64,000 nt of DNA. Source: Micromonospora haikouensis (GTDB lineage: Bacteria; Actinomycetota; Actinomycetes; Mycobacteriales; Micromonosporaceae). Shown here piece after piece: positions 53,747 to 63,611 of the stretch. Below the pieces are notes generated by a model. The model saw only the letters and a program-made list of their open reading frames with translations. It had not been told where the DNA came from and ran no database searches. Location: assembly GCF_900091595.1 (NCBI RefSeq), contig NZ_FMCW01000002.1:62001-126000 (forward strand), written 5' to 3'. The translations under genes and the position numbers were made by a program. Position 1 is the stretch's first letter. Each line of letters opens with the position of its first letter.

Positions 53747-54594
53747 GCGGACCGGCCGACACCATCGTCACGGTGCGGGGGCGCGTCGCCCGGTGCCGGG
53801 TCACCGGCGACGGCCCGCCCGTGGTGCTGCTGCACGGCATCGGCCGCACCCTCGCCGACTTCGCCGAGCTGCACGGGCGGCTCGCCCGCGACCACCGGGT
53901 GATCAGCCTCGACCTGGCCGGGCACGGCGGGTCCGCGCCGCTGGACGAGCCGCACACCCTGCCGGCGTTGGCCCGGGCCGCCGCCGACTGCCTCGACGCG
54001 CTCGGCGTGACCGGCCCCGCCCACCTGGTCGGCAACTCCCTCGGCGGGGCGGTGGCCATGCGGTTGGCCGTCGACGACCCGGCCCGCGTGGCCAGCCTGG
54101 TGCTGGTCGCCAGTGCCGGCTTCGGCCGCGAGGTGACCATCGGGTTGCGGCTGCTGGCGGTGCGACCGCTGGCCCGGCTGCTGCTGCGGCCGAGCCGGGC
54201 CGTGGCCCGCCGCACCGAGCGGGCCCTGTTCCACGACCGGCGGCACGTCACCGCCGCCCGCCTCGCCGAGGCGCTGGCGGTGGCCCGCCGCCCGCACGCC
54301 GCCCGGGTGATGGGCGAACTCGTCGCCAGCCTCGGCACGGTGCGGGGCGTCGCCGCGCCGTGGCGTCAGGAACTGCTCGACGCGGTGGCCCGGCTGGACC
54401 GGCCCGTCCTGGTCGTCTGGGGCGACCGGGACCTGATCCTGCCCGCCGCCCACCTCGACGCCGCCCGGGCCCGGCTGCCCCGGGCCCGCACCCACCTGTT
54501 CGCCGACACGGGGCACCTGCCGCAGATCGAGCGGGCCGAGGAGTTCCACCGCCTCGTCACCGGCTTCTGGGCGGGCCGCCCCGCCGACCACTGA
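53743..54594 (+). CDS. Alpha/beta hydrolase (serine type)
   Basis: Hydrolase of 283 residues. The oxyanion motif VVLLHGIGRTLADF, nucleophile elbow LVGNSLGGAVAM with Ser, acid in VVWGDRDLILPAA and His in ADTGHLPQIER form a full triad, as in esterases or C-C hydrolases. The GTG start overlaps the preceding stop (GTGA). As last gene of the monooxygenase-SDR-hydrolase operon it may cleave an ester made by Baeyer-Villiger oxidation. Confidence 0.9.
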   Translation: MSGPADTIVTVRGRVARCRVTGDGPPVVLLHGIGRTLADFAELHGRLARDHRVISLDLAGHGGSAPLDEPHTLPALARAAADCLDALGVTGPAHLVGNSLGGAVAMRLAVDDPARVASLVLVASAGFGREVTIGLRLLAVRPLARLLLRPSRAVARRTERALFHDRRHVTAARLAEALAVARRPHAARVMGELVASLGTVRGVAAPWRQELLDAVARLDRPVLVVWGDRDLILPAAHLDAARARLPRARTHLFADTGHLPQIERAEEFHRLVTGFWAGRPADH

Positions 54595-54641
54595 CGCACG
54601 CCGACCGGCGGCGCAGGTGAACCGACGCGCCGCCGCCTGCG

Positions 54642-56093
54642 TCAGGGCGGGCTGCTGCCGCGCTTGTCCTCCTGCGCCAGCACCGCGTCGCGTAGCTGCG
54701 GGTCGTCGCGTTCGGCCAGCTCCGCGGCCAGCCGCGCGTCGCCGACGAGCCGGTCGTGGTTGCGGTGCAGGAACGCGTCGAACCCCCCGGTGTACGGGCA
54801 GGCCAGGTCGCCCAGCGTCGTCTCCGGCTGGTAGCGGCACCCGGTGCAGTAGTCGCTGAGCTCGTCGATGTAGCGGCCGTCGACGGCGTACGGGCGGGTG
54901 TCGATGCGGCCCAGGTCGGCGTACCGGCTCATGCCGATGACGGTCGCGTTTATCACCCAGTCGGCGCCATCGACGAAGCAGTCCCGGAACCAGTCCGCCA
55001 GCTCCGCCGGCCGCCAGCCGCGCTGCAACGCGTAGTTGCCGAGCACCAGCAGGCGCTGCGCGTGGTGCGCCCAGGCGCGGTCGCGGACCCCGGCGAGCAC
55101 GTCGGCCAGGCAGCGCGCCTCCACGGCGTCGGCGTCGAGCCCGGCGAACCAGTCGGGCAGCGGCTCGGTCGCGGCCAGCCAGTTGCCGCCCCGGTAGCCC
55201 GGCTCGTAATACCAGTAGAGCTGCCAGAGGAACTCCCGCCAGCCCAGCAGCCCCCGGATGAACGGCTCCACCGCCGACAGCGACGCGGCCCCCTCCCGCC
55301 AGGCGCCCTCGGCGGCCCGGACCGCCTCCGCCGGGTCGAGCAGCCCCAGGTTGAACGACGACGACAGCACACTGTGGGTCAGCAGCGGGTCGCCCGCGCT
55401 CATCACCTCCTGGTAGCGGCCGTAGTCGGGCAGCCGGTGCGCCACGAAGTGCCGCAGCCTCGCGTCGGCCTCGGCGTGGGTGGCCGGGTAGCGGCGCGGG
55501 CCGTCGCGGCCGACGAACCGCACGCCGTCGCGCTCCCAGCCGTCCAGCTCGGCGCGGACCTCCGCGTCGATGTCGTCCTCCACGATCGGTGGGGGAGCCG
55601 GCGCCACCAGCCCGGCGGTGTCGGCGCGGCGGGGACGGCGGGGAACCCGCCCCGGCGGGCCCTCGAACACGCCGTGCTCGCGCCGCGCCCAGCGGTAGAA
55701 GTCGGACACCCGCAGCGGCCCCCGGCGGTCGGCGTCGGCCCACGCCGCGAAGTCCTCCCGGCGGACGAGGAAACCACGCGGCGGCAGGACGGTCAGCCCC
55801 GGCACCGAGCGGGCGAAGGCCAGCCCGGCCCGCGACGGCGGGTGGCAGACCTCGACCGGCCCGTCGACGCGCTCCAGCGCCTGCCGGAACGTGCCGGCGC
55901 GCACCAGCAGGGCCCGGTCACCCAGCTCGGCGGCGCGGTGCCGCAGCGCGGAGAGCAGCAGGTGGGCCTTCTGTCGGTGCATCGGGCGGCGCCGGAACAG
56001 CTCCCGGGCCTCCACGAGCAGCACCGGCTGCGCCGCGTCGTCGAGGAAGTGGGGCCCGAGTTGATCGGCGAGCAGCCACCGGCGGGAAGACAT
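54642..56093 (-). CDS. FeS-type cryptochrome/photolyase (PhrB-like, (6-4) photolyase family)
   Basis: Flavoprotein of 483 residues that repairs UV photoproducts or senses light. The N-terminal DPRP-like domain (RRWLLADQLGPHF) and the C-terminal FAD domain (DWVINATVIGMSRYADLGRID) fit the FeS-BCP class. The four cysteines for the 4Fe-4S cluster are visible: FRDCFVDG, YCTGC, and LGDLACPYTGG. Alternative names are iron-sulphur bacterial cryptochrome. CAGAAT stands 6 nt before the ATG. It is transcribed alone. Confidence 0.92.
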   Translation of the reverse strand: MSSRRWLLADQLGPHFLDDAAQPVLLVEARELFRRRPMHRQKAHLLLSALRHRAAELGDRALLVRAGTFRQALERVDGPVEVCHPPSRAGLAFARSVPGLTVLPPRGFLVRREDFAAWADADRRGPLRVSDFYRWARREHGVFEGPPGRVPRRPRRADTAGLVAPAPPPIVEDDIDAEVRAELDGWERDGVRFVGRDGPRRYPATHAEADARLRHFVAHRLPDYGRYQEVMSAGDPLLTHSVLSSSFNLGLLDPAEAVRAAEGAWREGAASLSAVEPFIRGLLGWREFLWQLYWYYEPGYRGGNWLAATEPLPDWFAGLDADAVEARCLADVLAGVRDRAWAHHAQRLLVLGNYALQRGWRPAELADWFRDCFVDGADWVINATVIGMSRYADLGRIDTRPYAVDGRYIDELSDYCTGCRYQPETTLGDLACPYTGGFDAFLHRNHDRLVGDARLAAELAERDDPQLRDAVLAQEDKRGSSPP

Positions 56094-56238
56094 GTGTCGA
56101 TTCTGCCCAGTCCGTTCCGACGCCGCCGCCCGGCACCGGCGTGTCCATCAGGTGGCGCACGCCACAGCGCCGCCCGGGTGGGCCGCGCCACGTTCCGCCC
56201 GCCCGTGGCGGACACCGGCGCGAGCGACGCCATCATGG

Positions 56239-57708
56239 ATGGATGACGCATCCCAGCCCGGTGGCGGGCGCCGCCGCGCGGCGGCCGGCGACGTCGCCGC
56301 GCTGATGGCCGCCGACCGGGCGTTGCACGCCACCGCCGTGGAGGCCGCCGCCGCGGTCGAGGCGACCGCCGCGCCCGGCCGGCGGGCCGTCGGGGTCTGG
56401 GCCGTCGCCCTCAGCGCGTACGTGGCGGCGGTGTTCCACCGCGGCTCGCTGGGCGTCACCGGGGTCGACGCGGCGCACCGCTTCGACATCAGCGCGGCCA
56501 CGCTGGCCACCTTCACCGTCGCCCAGCTCGCCGTGTACGCGGCGATGCAGGTGCCGGTGGGCGTGCTGCTCGACCGGTACGGCTCGCGGCGGCTGATCCT
56601 CGCCGGCGGCGCGTTGATGGTCGCCGGTCAGCTCTGCTTCGCGGTCGCCACGGACGTCGGCCTCGCCGTCGCCGCCCGGGTGCTGGTCGGCCTGGGCGAC
56701 GCGATGACGTTCATCAGCGTGCTGCGCATCGTCGCGTTCTGGTTCCCCGGCCGGCGCAACCCGATGATGGTGCAGCTCACCGGCACCCTCGGTCAGCTCG
56801 GCGCGGTGCTGGGCGCTGTGCCGCTGGTCGCGCTGCTGCACCACGCGGGCTGGACCCCGGCGTTCCTCGGCGCCGCCGCGCTCGGCGCGACCGTGCTCAC
56901 CATGGTCGTCGCGGTCGTCCGGGACACCCCGCACCGCGGGCCGGCCGCCGTGCCGGCCCCCGACCTGACGACGGTACGCCGACAGCTCGCCGCGGCCTGG
57001 GCGCAGCCCGGCACCCGGCTGGGCCTGTGGACGCACTTCGTCGCCCAGTTCTCCGGCTCGGTGTTCGCCCTGCTGTGGGGGTACCCGTTCCTGGTGCAGG
57101 GGCAGCAGATGGCACCCACCGCCGCCGCGTCCCTGCTCACCCTGATGACCCTGGCCAGCCTGGCGGCGGGCCCGGTCGTCGCCCACCTGTGTGCCCGCTA
57201 CCCGCTGCGCCGCTCGGTGCTCGTGCTCGCCGTCACCGCGGCCACCGCCGCGGTGTGGGCGGTGGTGCTCGCCTGGCCGGGCCGCGCCCCGGGCTGGCTG
57301 CTGGTCGTGCTGGTGCTGGTGCTCGCCGCGAACGGCCCCGGCTCCGTCATCGGCTTCGACTACGCCCGCACGTTCAACCCGGCCAGCCGGATCGGCAGCG
57401 CCATCGGCATCGTCAACGTGGGCGGCTTCGTCGCCTCGATCGCGCTCGTGCTGGCCGTCGGGATCGTGCTGGACCTGGCGACCCCCGCCGGCCGGGCCGC
57501 CCCCGACCTGGCCGCGTTCCGGTGGGCCTTCGCCGTGCAGTACGCCCTCTGGGCACTCGGCGCGGTCCAGGTGCTGCGCTACCGCACCGCCGCCCGCCGG
57601 GTCCTCGCCGCCGCGCAGAGCATCGGCCGACCGGCCGAACCGGTCCAGGCCGCCCCGCCGGTGGTAACCCCCGCACGTCGGTGGGTCCGGCGAGGTGATC
57701 GGCGGTAG
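56239..57708 (+). CDS. MFS transporter
   Basis: Major facilitator superfamily permease of 489 residues with twelve hydrophobic helices after a 45-residue Ala-rich N-terminus. The loop between helices 2 and 3 is [14 protein letters not shown], the classical MFS motif [12 protein letters not shown] at the first helix is typical of the YfcJ/nitrate-like branch. The substrate is unknown. The ATG giving [10 protein letters not shown] is favoured because the frame upstream is not protein-like; there is no good ribosome binding site. Monocistronic. Confidence 0.87.
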   Translation: MDDASQPGGGRRRAAAGDVAALMAADRALHATAVEAAAAVEATAAPGRRAVGVWAVALSAYVAAVFHRGSLGVTGVDAAHRFDISAATLATFTVAQLAVYAAMQVPVGVLLDRYGSRRLILAGGALMVAGQLCFAVATDVGLAVAARVLVGLGDAMTFISVLRIVAFWFPGRRNPMMVQLTGTLGQLGAVLGAVPLVALLHHAGWTPAFLGAAALGATVLTMVVAVVRDTPHRGPAAVPAPDLTTVRRQLAAAWAQPGTRLGLWTHFVAQFSGSVFALLWGYPFLVQGQQMAPTAAASLLTLMTLASLAAGPVVAHLCARYPLRRSVLVLAVTAATAAVWAVVLAWPGRAPGWLLVVLVLVLAANGPGSVIGFDYARTFNPASRIGSAIGIVNVGGFVASIALVLAVGIVLDLATPAGRAAPDLAAFRWAFAVQYALWALGAVQVLRYRTAARRVLAAAQSIGRPAEPVQAAPPVVTPARRWVRRGDRR

Positions 57709-57815
57709 TTTCGCCGGGGAACGTGATCGGCGCGGGCAGCCCGCCGACGCGTACCGCGTCGTCGGCCGGGGCCCGGTGGCGGCGACACCGACAAGTGCGT
57801 GGACCAGGAGGAATC

Positions 57816-58904
57816 GTGAGCCAGGAAGTCCGGGGAGTCATTTCACGGCGCAAGGGCGCGCCGGTCGAGGTCACCACCATCGTGGTGCCCGACCCGGGGC
57901 CCGGCGAGGCGGTGGTCCGCGTCCAGGCGTGCGGGGTCTGCCACACCGACCTGCACTACCGCGAGGGCGGCATCAACGACGAGTTCCCGTTCCTGCTCGG
58001 CCACGAGGCCGCCGGGATCGTCGAGCAGGTCGGCGACGGCGTCACCGACGTCGCCCCCGGCGACTTCGTGGTGCTCAACTGGCGGGCCGTGTGCGGGGTA
58101 TGCCGCGCCTGCCGCCGGGGCCGGCCGTGGTACTGCTTCGCCACCCACAACGCCGCCCAGAAGATGACGCTCACCGACGGCACCGTCCTGTCGCCGGCGC
58201 TGGGCATCGGCGCGTTCGCCGAGAAGACCCTCGTGCACGCCGGGCAGTGCACGAAGGTCAACCCGGCGGCCCGGCCCGCCGCCGTGGGCCTGCTCGGCTG
58301 CGGGGTGATGGCGGGTCTCGGCGCGGCCATGAACACCGGCGGTGTCACCCGCGGCGACTCCGTGGCCGTCATCGGCTGCGGTGGGGTCGGTGACGCCGCC
58401 GTGGCCGGCGCGGCCCTGGCCGGCGCGACGACGATCGTCGCGGTGGACACCGACTCCCGCAAGCTCGACTGGGCCCGCAGGTTCGGCGCCACCCACACCG
58501 TCAACGCCTCCGAGGACGACCCGGTGGAGGCGATCCGGGCCGCCACCGGCGGATTCGGCGCGGACGTCGTCATCGACGCCGTCGGCCGGCCCGAGACGTG
58601 GAAGCAGGCGTTCTACGCCCGCGACCTCGCCGGCACAGTCGTGCTGGTCGGCGTGCCCACCCCGCAGATGAGCGTGGAGCTGCCGCTGCTGGACGTGTTC
58701 GGCCGCGGCGGCGCCCTCAAGTCCAGCTGGTACGGCGACTGCCTGCCCAGCCGCGACTTCCCCCTGCTCACCGAGCTGTACCTGCAGGGCCGGCTCGACC
58801 TGGACGCGTTCGTCACCGAGGAGATCGCCCTGGACCAGGTCGAGGAGGCGTTCACCCGGATGCACCACGGTGACGTGCTGCGGTCGGTGGTGGTCTTCCC
58901 GTGA
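57816..58904 (+). CDS. mscR: S-(hydroxymethyl)mycothiol dehydrogenase
   Basis: Zinc alcohol dehydrogenase of 362 residues that oxidises the formaldehyde-mycothiol adduct; also known as MscR, a nitrosomycothiol reductase. The N-terminus [20 protein letters not shown] and [20 protein letters not shown] are diagnostic. Catalytic zinc ligands are in CGVCH and GHEAAG, and the structural zinc cysteines in [15 protein letters not shown]. The GTG start has CCAGGAGG 4 nt upstream. The next gene overlaps its stop, and both serve mycothiol-dependent detoxification, which itself supports an actinobacterial host. Confidence 0.95.
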   Translation: MSQEVRGVISRRKGAPVEVTTIVVPDPGPGEAVVRVQACGVCHTDLHYREGGINDEFPFLLGHEAAGIVEQVGDGVTDVAPGDFVVLNWRAVCGVCRACRRGRPWYCFATHNAAQKMTLTDGTVLSPALGIGAFAEKTLVHAGQCTKVNPAARPAAVGLLGCGVMAGLGAAMNTGGVTRGDSVAVIGCGGVGDAAVAGAALAGATTIVAVDTDSRKLDWARRFGATHTVNASEDDPVEAIRAATGGFGADVVIDAVGRPETWKQAFYARDLAGTVVLVGVPTPQMSVELPLLDVFGRGGALKSSWYGDCLPSRDFPLLTELYLQGRLDLDAFVTEEIALDQVEEAFTRMHHGDVLRSVVVFP

Positions 58905-59530
58905 CCGCCCGCGTCGACCACACCGTCACCTCCGGCACGTTCTCCCTCGACGGGCAGACCTTCGACGTCGACAACAACGTGTGGGTGATCGGCGACGACA
59001 GCGAGTGCGTCGTCGTCGACGCCCCGCACGACGTCGACGCGATCCTGCGTACGGTCGGCGGCCGGCGGGTGGTGGCGATCCTGGCCACCCACGCCCACGA
59101 CGACCACGTGCGGGTCGCCCCGCAGCTCGCCCGGGCCACCGGCGCGCCGGTGCTGCTGCACCCCGACGACCGGGTGCTGTGGGACATGGTGCACCCCGAC
59201 GTGGCCCCCGACGGCGAGCTGCGCGACGGCGCGACGGTCGAGGTGGCGGGCACCGAACTGCGGGTGCTGCACACCCCCGGGCACAGCCCCGGGGCGTGCA
59301 GCCTGCACGCCCCGGCACTCGGCGTCGTCTTCACCGGCGACACCCTCTTCGCCGGCGGGCCGGGGGCGACGGGCCGCTCGTACAGCGACTTCGGCACCAT
59401 CATCGAGTCGATCCGGACCCGGCTGTTCACCCTGCCCCCGGAGACGGTCGTGCACACCGGCCACGGCGACAGCACCACCATCGGCGCGGAGGAGCCGCAC
59501 CTCGCGCAGTGGCTGGCCCGGGGCCACTGA
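58901..59530 (+). CDS. MBL-fold metallohydrolase (mycothiol pathway partner)
   Basis: Metallo-beta-lactamase-fold hydrolase of 209 residues. The metal motif is [11 protein letters not shown], with further ligands in [22 protein letters not shown] and [11 protein letters not shown], as in glyoxalase II. The GTG start overlaps mscR by 4 bp, a conserved pair; it probably hydrolyses S-formylmycothiol to formate and mycothiol. A strong terminator follows. Confidence 0.92.
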   Translation: MTARVDHTVTSGTFSLDGQTFDVDNNVWVIGDDSECVVVDAPHDVDAILRTVGGRRVVAILATHAHDDHVRVAPQLARATGAPVLLHPDDRVLWDMVHPDVAPDGELRDGATVEVAGTELRVLHTPGHSPGACSLHAPALGVVFTGDTLFAGGPGATGRSYSDFGTIIESIRTRLFTLPPETVVHTGHGDSTTIGAEEPHLAQWLARGH

Positions 59531-59538
59531 CGGTCAGC

Positions 59539-59574
59539 ACGCCGGCCGGCCGGGGATGCCCGGCCGGCCGGCGT
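59539..59574. terminator. Bidirectional hairpin terminator
   Basis: Perfect 16-bp stem (ACGCCGGCCGGCCGGG and its complement) with a GATG loop, between the metallohydrolase and the convergent STAS remnant, whose stop codon overlaps its last base. Confidence 0.85.
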
Positions 59575-60002
59575 CAGTCCTCGTCGGCCAGGCCGCCGCG
59601 CACCAGCTCCAGCAGCCGCGCCAGCCCCGGCCGGCAGCCGACCAGCCGCACGCCGCGCGGGCCGGCCCGCACGAGCGTCGCGGCCGAGCGCACGTCGACG
59701 AAGCTCAGCCCGGACAGGTCCAGCACGACGGGCTGCCGCGCCGGCGTCTCCTCGGTGACCGCGGCGAGCAGCGCCGCGAAGGCGTCCCGGTTGCTGCGGT
59801 CGACCTGCCCCACCAGCCGCAGCCCCGCCGGGTCGGCCGTGCGGTGGGCGCGCAGCAGCGGCGTCCACCGCGGCCCGCACGCCGGGGCGGCGGCGGCCGG
59901 GTGCGCGGACATCATCGCCTGGCACCACTCGGTGGAGAAGATCCGCCGGTCGTAGAGGCACAGGCCGGCCGCCCGGCCGTCGAGGAAGAGCGCGCCGCCG
60001 TC
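59574..60002 (-). pseudogene. N-terminally truncated MEDS-STAS protein remnant
   Basis: The C-terminal part is a STAS domain (TPARQPVVLDLSGLSFVDVR), as in anti-sigma-factor antagonists. It is preceded by [18 protein letters not shown], which matches the end of a MEDS sensory domain. The first ~110 residues expected for a MEDS-STAS protein are absent, and the recognisable part begins exactly at the xylB stop codon, with no start codon in frame before an ATG pair at 59915. A 113-residue STAS-only product from that ATG is possible. It looks like a deletion junction. Confidence 0.75.
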
Positions 60003-61417
60003 AGTCGGCGCGGTCGACGATGTTCGCCCTGGCGGCCGCGTACCGTTCGCGGATCGCCGGCACGACGTCCGCCTCGTGCGTCTCCGCCTGCCCGATCGTC
60101 CACGGTGGCGGCTGTGGCCCGCCCGACAGCATCCAGGCCGCCTGGCGGGCGGCGCCGTCGGCGACGTACTCCCCGGGTGGGGGGGACGAGCACGCGGCGG
60201 CCGAAGACGGCGGGCGCGATCCGGCGTACCGCCTCCGAGCGAGCGCCGCCGCCGACCAGGATGACCCGGTCGACCGTCGCGCCCTGCGCGAGCATCGCGT
60301 CCAGCCCGTCGGCGAGCGCGCACAGCATGCCCTCCACCGCCGCGCGGGCCAGGTGCGCGGGCGTGGAGGTCCGCAGGGTCAGCCCGTGCACGGCGCCGGT
60401 GGCGTGCGGGCGGTTCGGGGTGCGTTCGCCCTCCAGGTAGGGCACCAGGACCAGCCCGTCGGCGCCCGCCGGGGCCGACAGCGCCAGCGCCGACAGCCCC
60501 GCGTGGTCCACCCGCAGCATGGCCGCGGCCGCGTCCAGCACCCGGGCGGCGTTGAGCGTGCACACCAGCGGCAGGAACCGGCCGGTCGCGTCGGCGAACC
60601 CGGCGACGATCCCGCTCGGGTCGGCGGCCGGCACGTCGGAGACGGTGGACACGATGCCGGAGGTGCCGATCGACACGATCACGTCGCCCTGCCCGGCGCC
60701 GACACCCAACGCCGCCCCGGCGCAGTCGCCGGCGCCGGCGCCCAGCGGCGCGCCGGTGCGCAGCCGACCGGCCCGGCCGGTCGGCGCGAGCACCTGCGGC
60801 AGCAGCACGTCGTCGCGGCCGAACGCCAACCCGAACAGGTCCCGGCGGTAGTCGCCGGTGGCGGCCGACCAGTATCCGGTCCCGCTGGCCTCGCTGCGGT
60901 CGGTGCGCAGCGCGTCGAGCCCCGGCGCGCCGGACAGCCGCCAGGTCAGCCAGTCGTGCGGCAGGCACACCGCAGCGGTACGGGCGGCGTTGCGCGGTTC
61001 CGCCGAGGCCAGCCAGCGCAGCTTGGTGACGGTGAAGCTGGCGACCGGCACCAGGCCGACCGCCTCGGCCCAGGCCCGCCGGCCCGCCTCGCCGCCGCCG
61101 AGGTCGGAGATCAGGTCGGCGGCGGCACCGGCCGAGCGGGTGTCGTTCCACAGCACGGCGTCCCGGACCACCGCGCCGTCGGCGTCGAGGCACACCATGC
61201 CCTGCTGCTGCCCGGCGATCGAGGCGGCCGCCACGTCGTCCAGGCCGCCGGCCCGCGCGACGGCGTCGGCCAGCGCGGCCTCCCACGCGGCCGGCGGCAC
61301 CGCCGTGCCGGCCGGGTGCGGCGCGCGCCCCTCGCGCACCAGCCTGCCGGTGTCGGCGTCGCGGACGACGACCTTGCACGACTGGGTCGACGAGTCGACT
61401 CCGGCCACGAGCGGCAC
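60001..61417 (-). pseudogene. xylB: Xylulokinase (FGGY family) with a homopolymer frameshift
   Basis: Sugar kinase that phosphorylates D-xylulose. Seen are [46 protein letters not shown] and [20 protein letters not shown], all of the FGGY ATPase fold. After FGRRVLVPP the frame is lost: the minus strand has seven C where six would continue as [17 protein letters not shown] to a stop at 60001, giving the usual 471 residues. As it stands, translation would run into an Arg-rich tail. A single-base error in the G7 run at 60179-60185 is as likely as a true mutation. GTG start behind AGGAGG. Confidence 0.9.
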
Positions 61418-61449
61418 GGGCCCTCCTGCGGCTCGGGGACACGGGCAGG

Positions 61450-61475
61450 AATTTGTTCAGCAGATGAATTATTCG
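61450..61475. promoter_or_regulatory. AT-rich imperfect palindrome upstream of xylB
   Basis: ATTTGTTCA-GCAGA-TGAATTAT pairs TGAA-type half-sites around 5 nt, in an AT-rich island between divergent genes. This is the kind of site used by ROK-family XylR repressors, but no such gene is in the window. Confidence 0.4.
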
Positions 61476-61558
61476 AATCGGGTCCGGCCCGTGTCAACCG
61501 GCCGCCGGCGCGAAATGCGCTACGAGCCTCGGGTGCCGGCCCGGCACAATCGGCGCTT

Positions 61559-62698
61559 GTGTCCCACCCACCCCGAACGGCGCGCCCCGCCCCTGCCACC
61601 GGCCACCCACCGCTGACCCCGGCGCAGGCCGCCGCCCTGGCGCACGTACGCCGGTCGGCGCTACGCCGGCGCCCCGCGGCCCGCGCCGTGATCGCGCGGC
61701 ACCTGGCCGCCTCCGGCGTCGGCCGCCGGCCACAGGAGCTGGTCGCGGCGGTCGGCGCGCACGGCCGGCTGACCGTGAACTTCCACCCCGACCGGCTGCT
61801 CGCCGACGGACGGACGGTGGCCGACGCGCTGGCCGCGCAGGGCGTCTACCGCAGCCAGTTCGCCACGGGCATCTCCAACGGCGGCCTGACCGCGTTCCCC
61901 GGCGGCGACCGGGACCGCTGGGAGGAGGCGATGTTCGGCGGCGCCTACCAGGAGGCGGGCGTGCTTCCGGCCGACCGCCCGACGTACGGCGGGCTCAACC
62001 TGCTCGACCACCCCGACGGCGCGTGTCCCCGGTTCGGCTCCTGCCACCTGCGGCTGCGGCCGCAGGTGCTGGCCCGCGCCACGTTCTGCTTCGGCGACAG
62101 CCACCTGGAGCCGCCCCACCTCGGCACCGTCGACGTGCCCGAGCCGGTGCTGGCGGAGCTGCTCGACGCCACGGCCGGCACGGGCGTCAGCCTCGGCGTC
62201 GCCGGGACGGACCCGGCCACCCTGCTCGGGGCCCTGCTGCGCCGCCGCGAGCGGGACGCCTGGCGCGCCGGCCCGGCCGTCCGCGCGCTGGACGACTACG
62301 TCGAGGCGCAGATCCACGGTGCGGTGGACCTCGGCCGCGACGTCGAGGCGTTCGTGCTCGACCCGTCGTTCGCGGGCACCCGGGTGGGCCGGGTGCTGGC
62401 CGACCTGGCGGCGCGCCACGGGGCGGCGCTGCACTGGCACGCGGGCTTCGAGCTGCCGGTCGACGGGGTCGACGCTGAGTTCCGGGGCCCCGGCATCCCG
62501 CCGCTGGCCGCCCGGATCCACGCCGAGTTCGCCCGCCCCGGCGAGCCGGTCGACGCCGCGCTGATCGGCCGGGCCGCCGCCTCGGCGGTCACCGAGCCCG
62601 ACCGGTGGGCCGACCGCGGCCCGCTGGCGGCCACGCTGCAGGACCTCAAGATGCTCTGGCACGTCCTCGTCCGGTTCGGGGCGCCGCGCGCCCGCTGA
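61559..62698 (+). CDS. DUF3626 domain protein
   Basis: Protein of 379 residues. The blocks LTVNFHPDRLLADGRTVADA, YRSQFATGISNGGLTAFPGG, and CPRFGSCHLRLRPQVLARAT with FCFGDSHLEP are typical of DUF3626. The conserved His, Asp, Asn, Arg and the GD-S motif suggest a nuclease or ADP-ribosyl-like enzyme, but the function is unknown. GTG start; CACAAT is 8 nt upstream. It is divergent from xylB. It carries no signal peptide. Confidence 0.85.
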   Translation: MSHPPRTARPAPATGHPPLTPAQAAALAHVRRSALRRRPAARAVIARHLAASGVGRRPQELVAAVGAHGRLTVNFHPDRLLADGRTVADALAAQGVYRSQFATGISNGGLTAFPGGDRDRWEEAMFGGAYQEAGVLPADRPTYGGLNLLDHPDGACPRFGSCHLRLRPQVLARATFCFGDSHLEPPHLGTVDVPEPVLAELLDATAGTGVSLGVAGTDPATLLGALLRRRERDAWRAGPAVRALDDYVEAQIHGAVDLGRDVEAFVLDPSFAGTRVGRVLADLAARHGAALHWHAGFELPVDGVDAEFRGPGIPPLAARIHAEFARPGEPVDAALIGRAAASAVTEPDRWADRGPLAATLQDLKMLWHVLVRFGAPRAR

Positions 62699-62789
62699 CC
62701 GGTGCCGGCCGTCGTGTCCGGTTCCGGGCGTGACCGGGACCGCACCCCGGCCGCTGCCACCCGTATCCGGAATGACGGACACGTGAAGC

Positions 62790-62890
62790 TGGTTGTGTCC
62801 CCCGTACCGCCCGCCGGTAAACCCCACCGGCCGGGGCGGGTTCCGAGGGGCGCTCACCCCGGAGCGCGTCGTGTCGACCGAAAGGGCAAC
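62790..62890 (+). ncRNA. Structured 5' leader, candidate c-di-AMP (ydaO-type) riboswitch
   Basis: The leader can close by pairing GGTTG near 62791 with CAACC at about 62887. Inside lie a strong stem CCCGCC/GGCGGG with inner CCGG pairing, and GGGG-CGCTCA-CCCC. In actinomycetes, secreted cell-wall lytic enzymes are often controlled by c-di-AMP riboswitches, and this leader precedes such a gene. Sequence match to the consensus could not be checked. Confidence 0.4.
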
Positions 62891-62894
62891 CATC

Positions 62895-63599
62895 GTGAAG
62901 GCTGACTTCACTCGATGGCTCCCGGCCATCGCGAAGACCACGAACCGCAGGACCGTCCTGACCATCAGCGGCGTCGCCGTCCTCGGCGGCCTGGCGTTCG
63001 GCCCCACGGCCGTCGCCGCCCCCGTCACCACCGGCCCGCACGCGGGCGCCGTCGCCGCCATCGACCTGGCCACCGGCAAGACCCGGGAGGGTGCCACCGC
63101 CGAGTCCGCGCTGACCACCGGCGCGGGCGCCGGCACGTCCACCCCGTCGACGGGCAAGCCGAGCCGCGACGAGCTGATCCCGCACGGCGTCGAGGGCGCG
63201 CAGTCGCGCATCCCGCTCGACGACGCGCAGGTGGCCAACGCCAGGGCCATCGTCGAGGCCGCCAAGGAGAGCGGCGTCGGCGAACGCGGCGCGGTGATCG
63301 GCGTGGCCACCTCGCTGCAGGAGTCGAAGCTGTACAACCTCGGCCACCTCGGCGCGTACAACGACCACGACTCGCAGGGCCTGTTCCAGCAGCGCCCGTC
63401 GTCCGGTTGGGGCTCGCCCGACGAGATCACCGACCCCGAGTACGCGTCGAAGGCGTTCTTCGGGGCGCTGAAGAACGTCGGCGGCTGGCGGGAGCTGCCG
63501 CTGACCGCCGCGGCGCAGACGGTGCAGGTGTCGGCGTACCCGTACGCGTACGCCCAGTGGGAGGAGCAGGCCGCCGACATCGTCGCGCAGCTGTGGTGA
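62895..63599 (+). CDS. Secreted lysozyme-like (transglycosylase-type) protein
   Basis: Secreted protein of 234 residues. The signal peptide (TNRRTVLTISGVAVLGGLAF...AVA) ends near residue 42. A low-complexity stretch is followed by a lysozyme-fold domain: ARAIVEAAKESGVGERGAVI, VATSLQESKLYNLG with a likely catalytic Glu, and DSQGLFQQRPSSGWGSPDEI. Relatives are cell-wall lytic enzymes in actinomycetes. GTG start (VKADFTRWLP) with AAAGGG upstream. A structured leader lies just before it and a 17-bp terminator follows. Confidence 0.85.
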   Translation: MKADFTRWLPAIAKTTNRRTVLTISGVAVLGGLAFGPTAVAAPVTTGPHAGAVAAIDLATGKTREGATAESALTTGAGAGTSTPSTGKPSRDELIPHGVEGAQSRIPLDDAQVANARAIVEAAKESGVGERGAVIGVATSLQESKLYNLGHLGAYNDHDSQGLFQQRPSSGWGSPDEITDPEYASKAFFGALKNVGGWRELPLTAAAQTVQVSAYPYAYAQWEEQAADIVAQLW

Positions 63600-63611
63600 C
63601 GTGACGACACC

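Noticed and set aside
60020..61558. Upstream extension of the DUF3626 frame across xylB
   Set aside because: The extension is antisense to xylB and is not protein-like; homology starts after the GTG at 61559.
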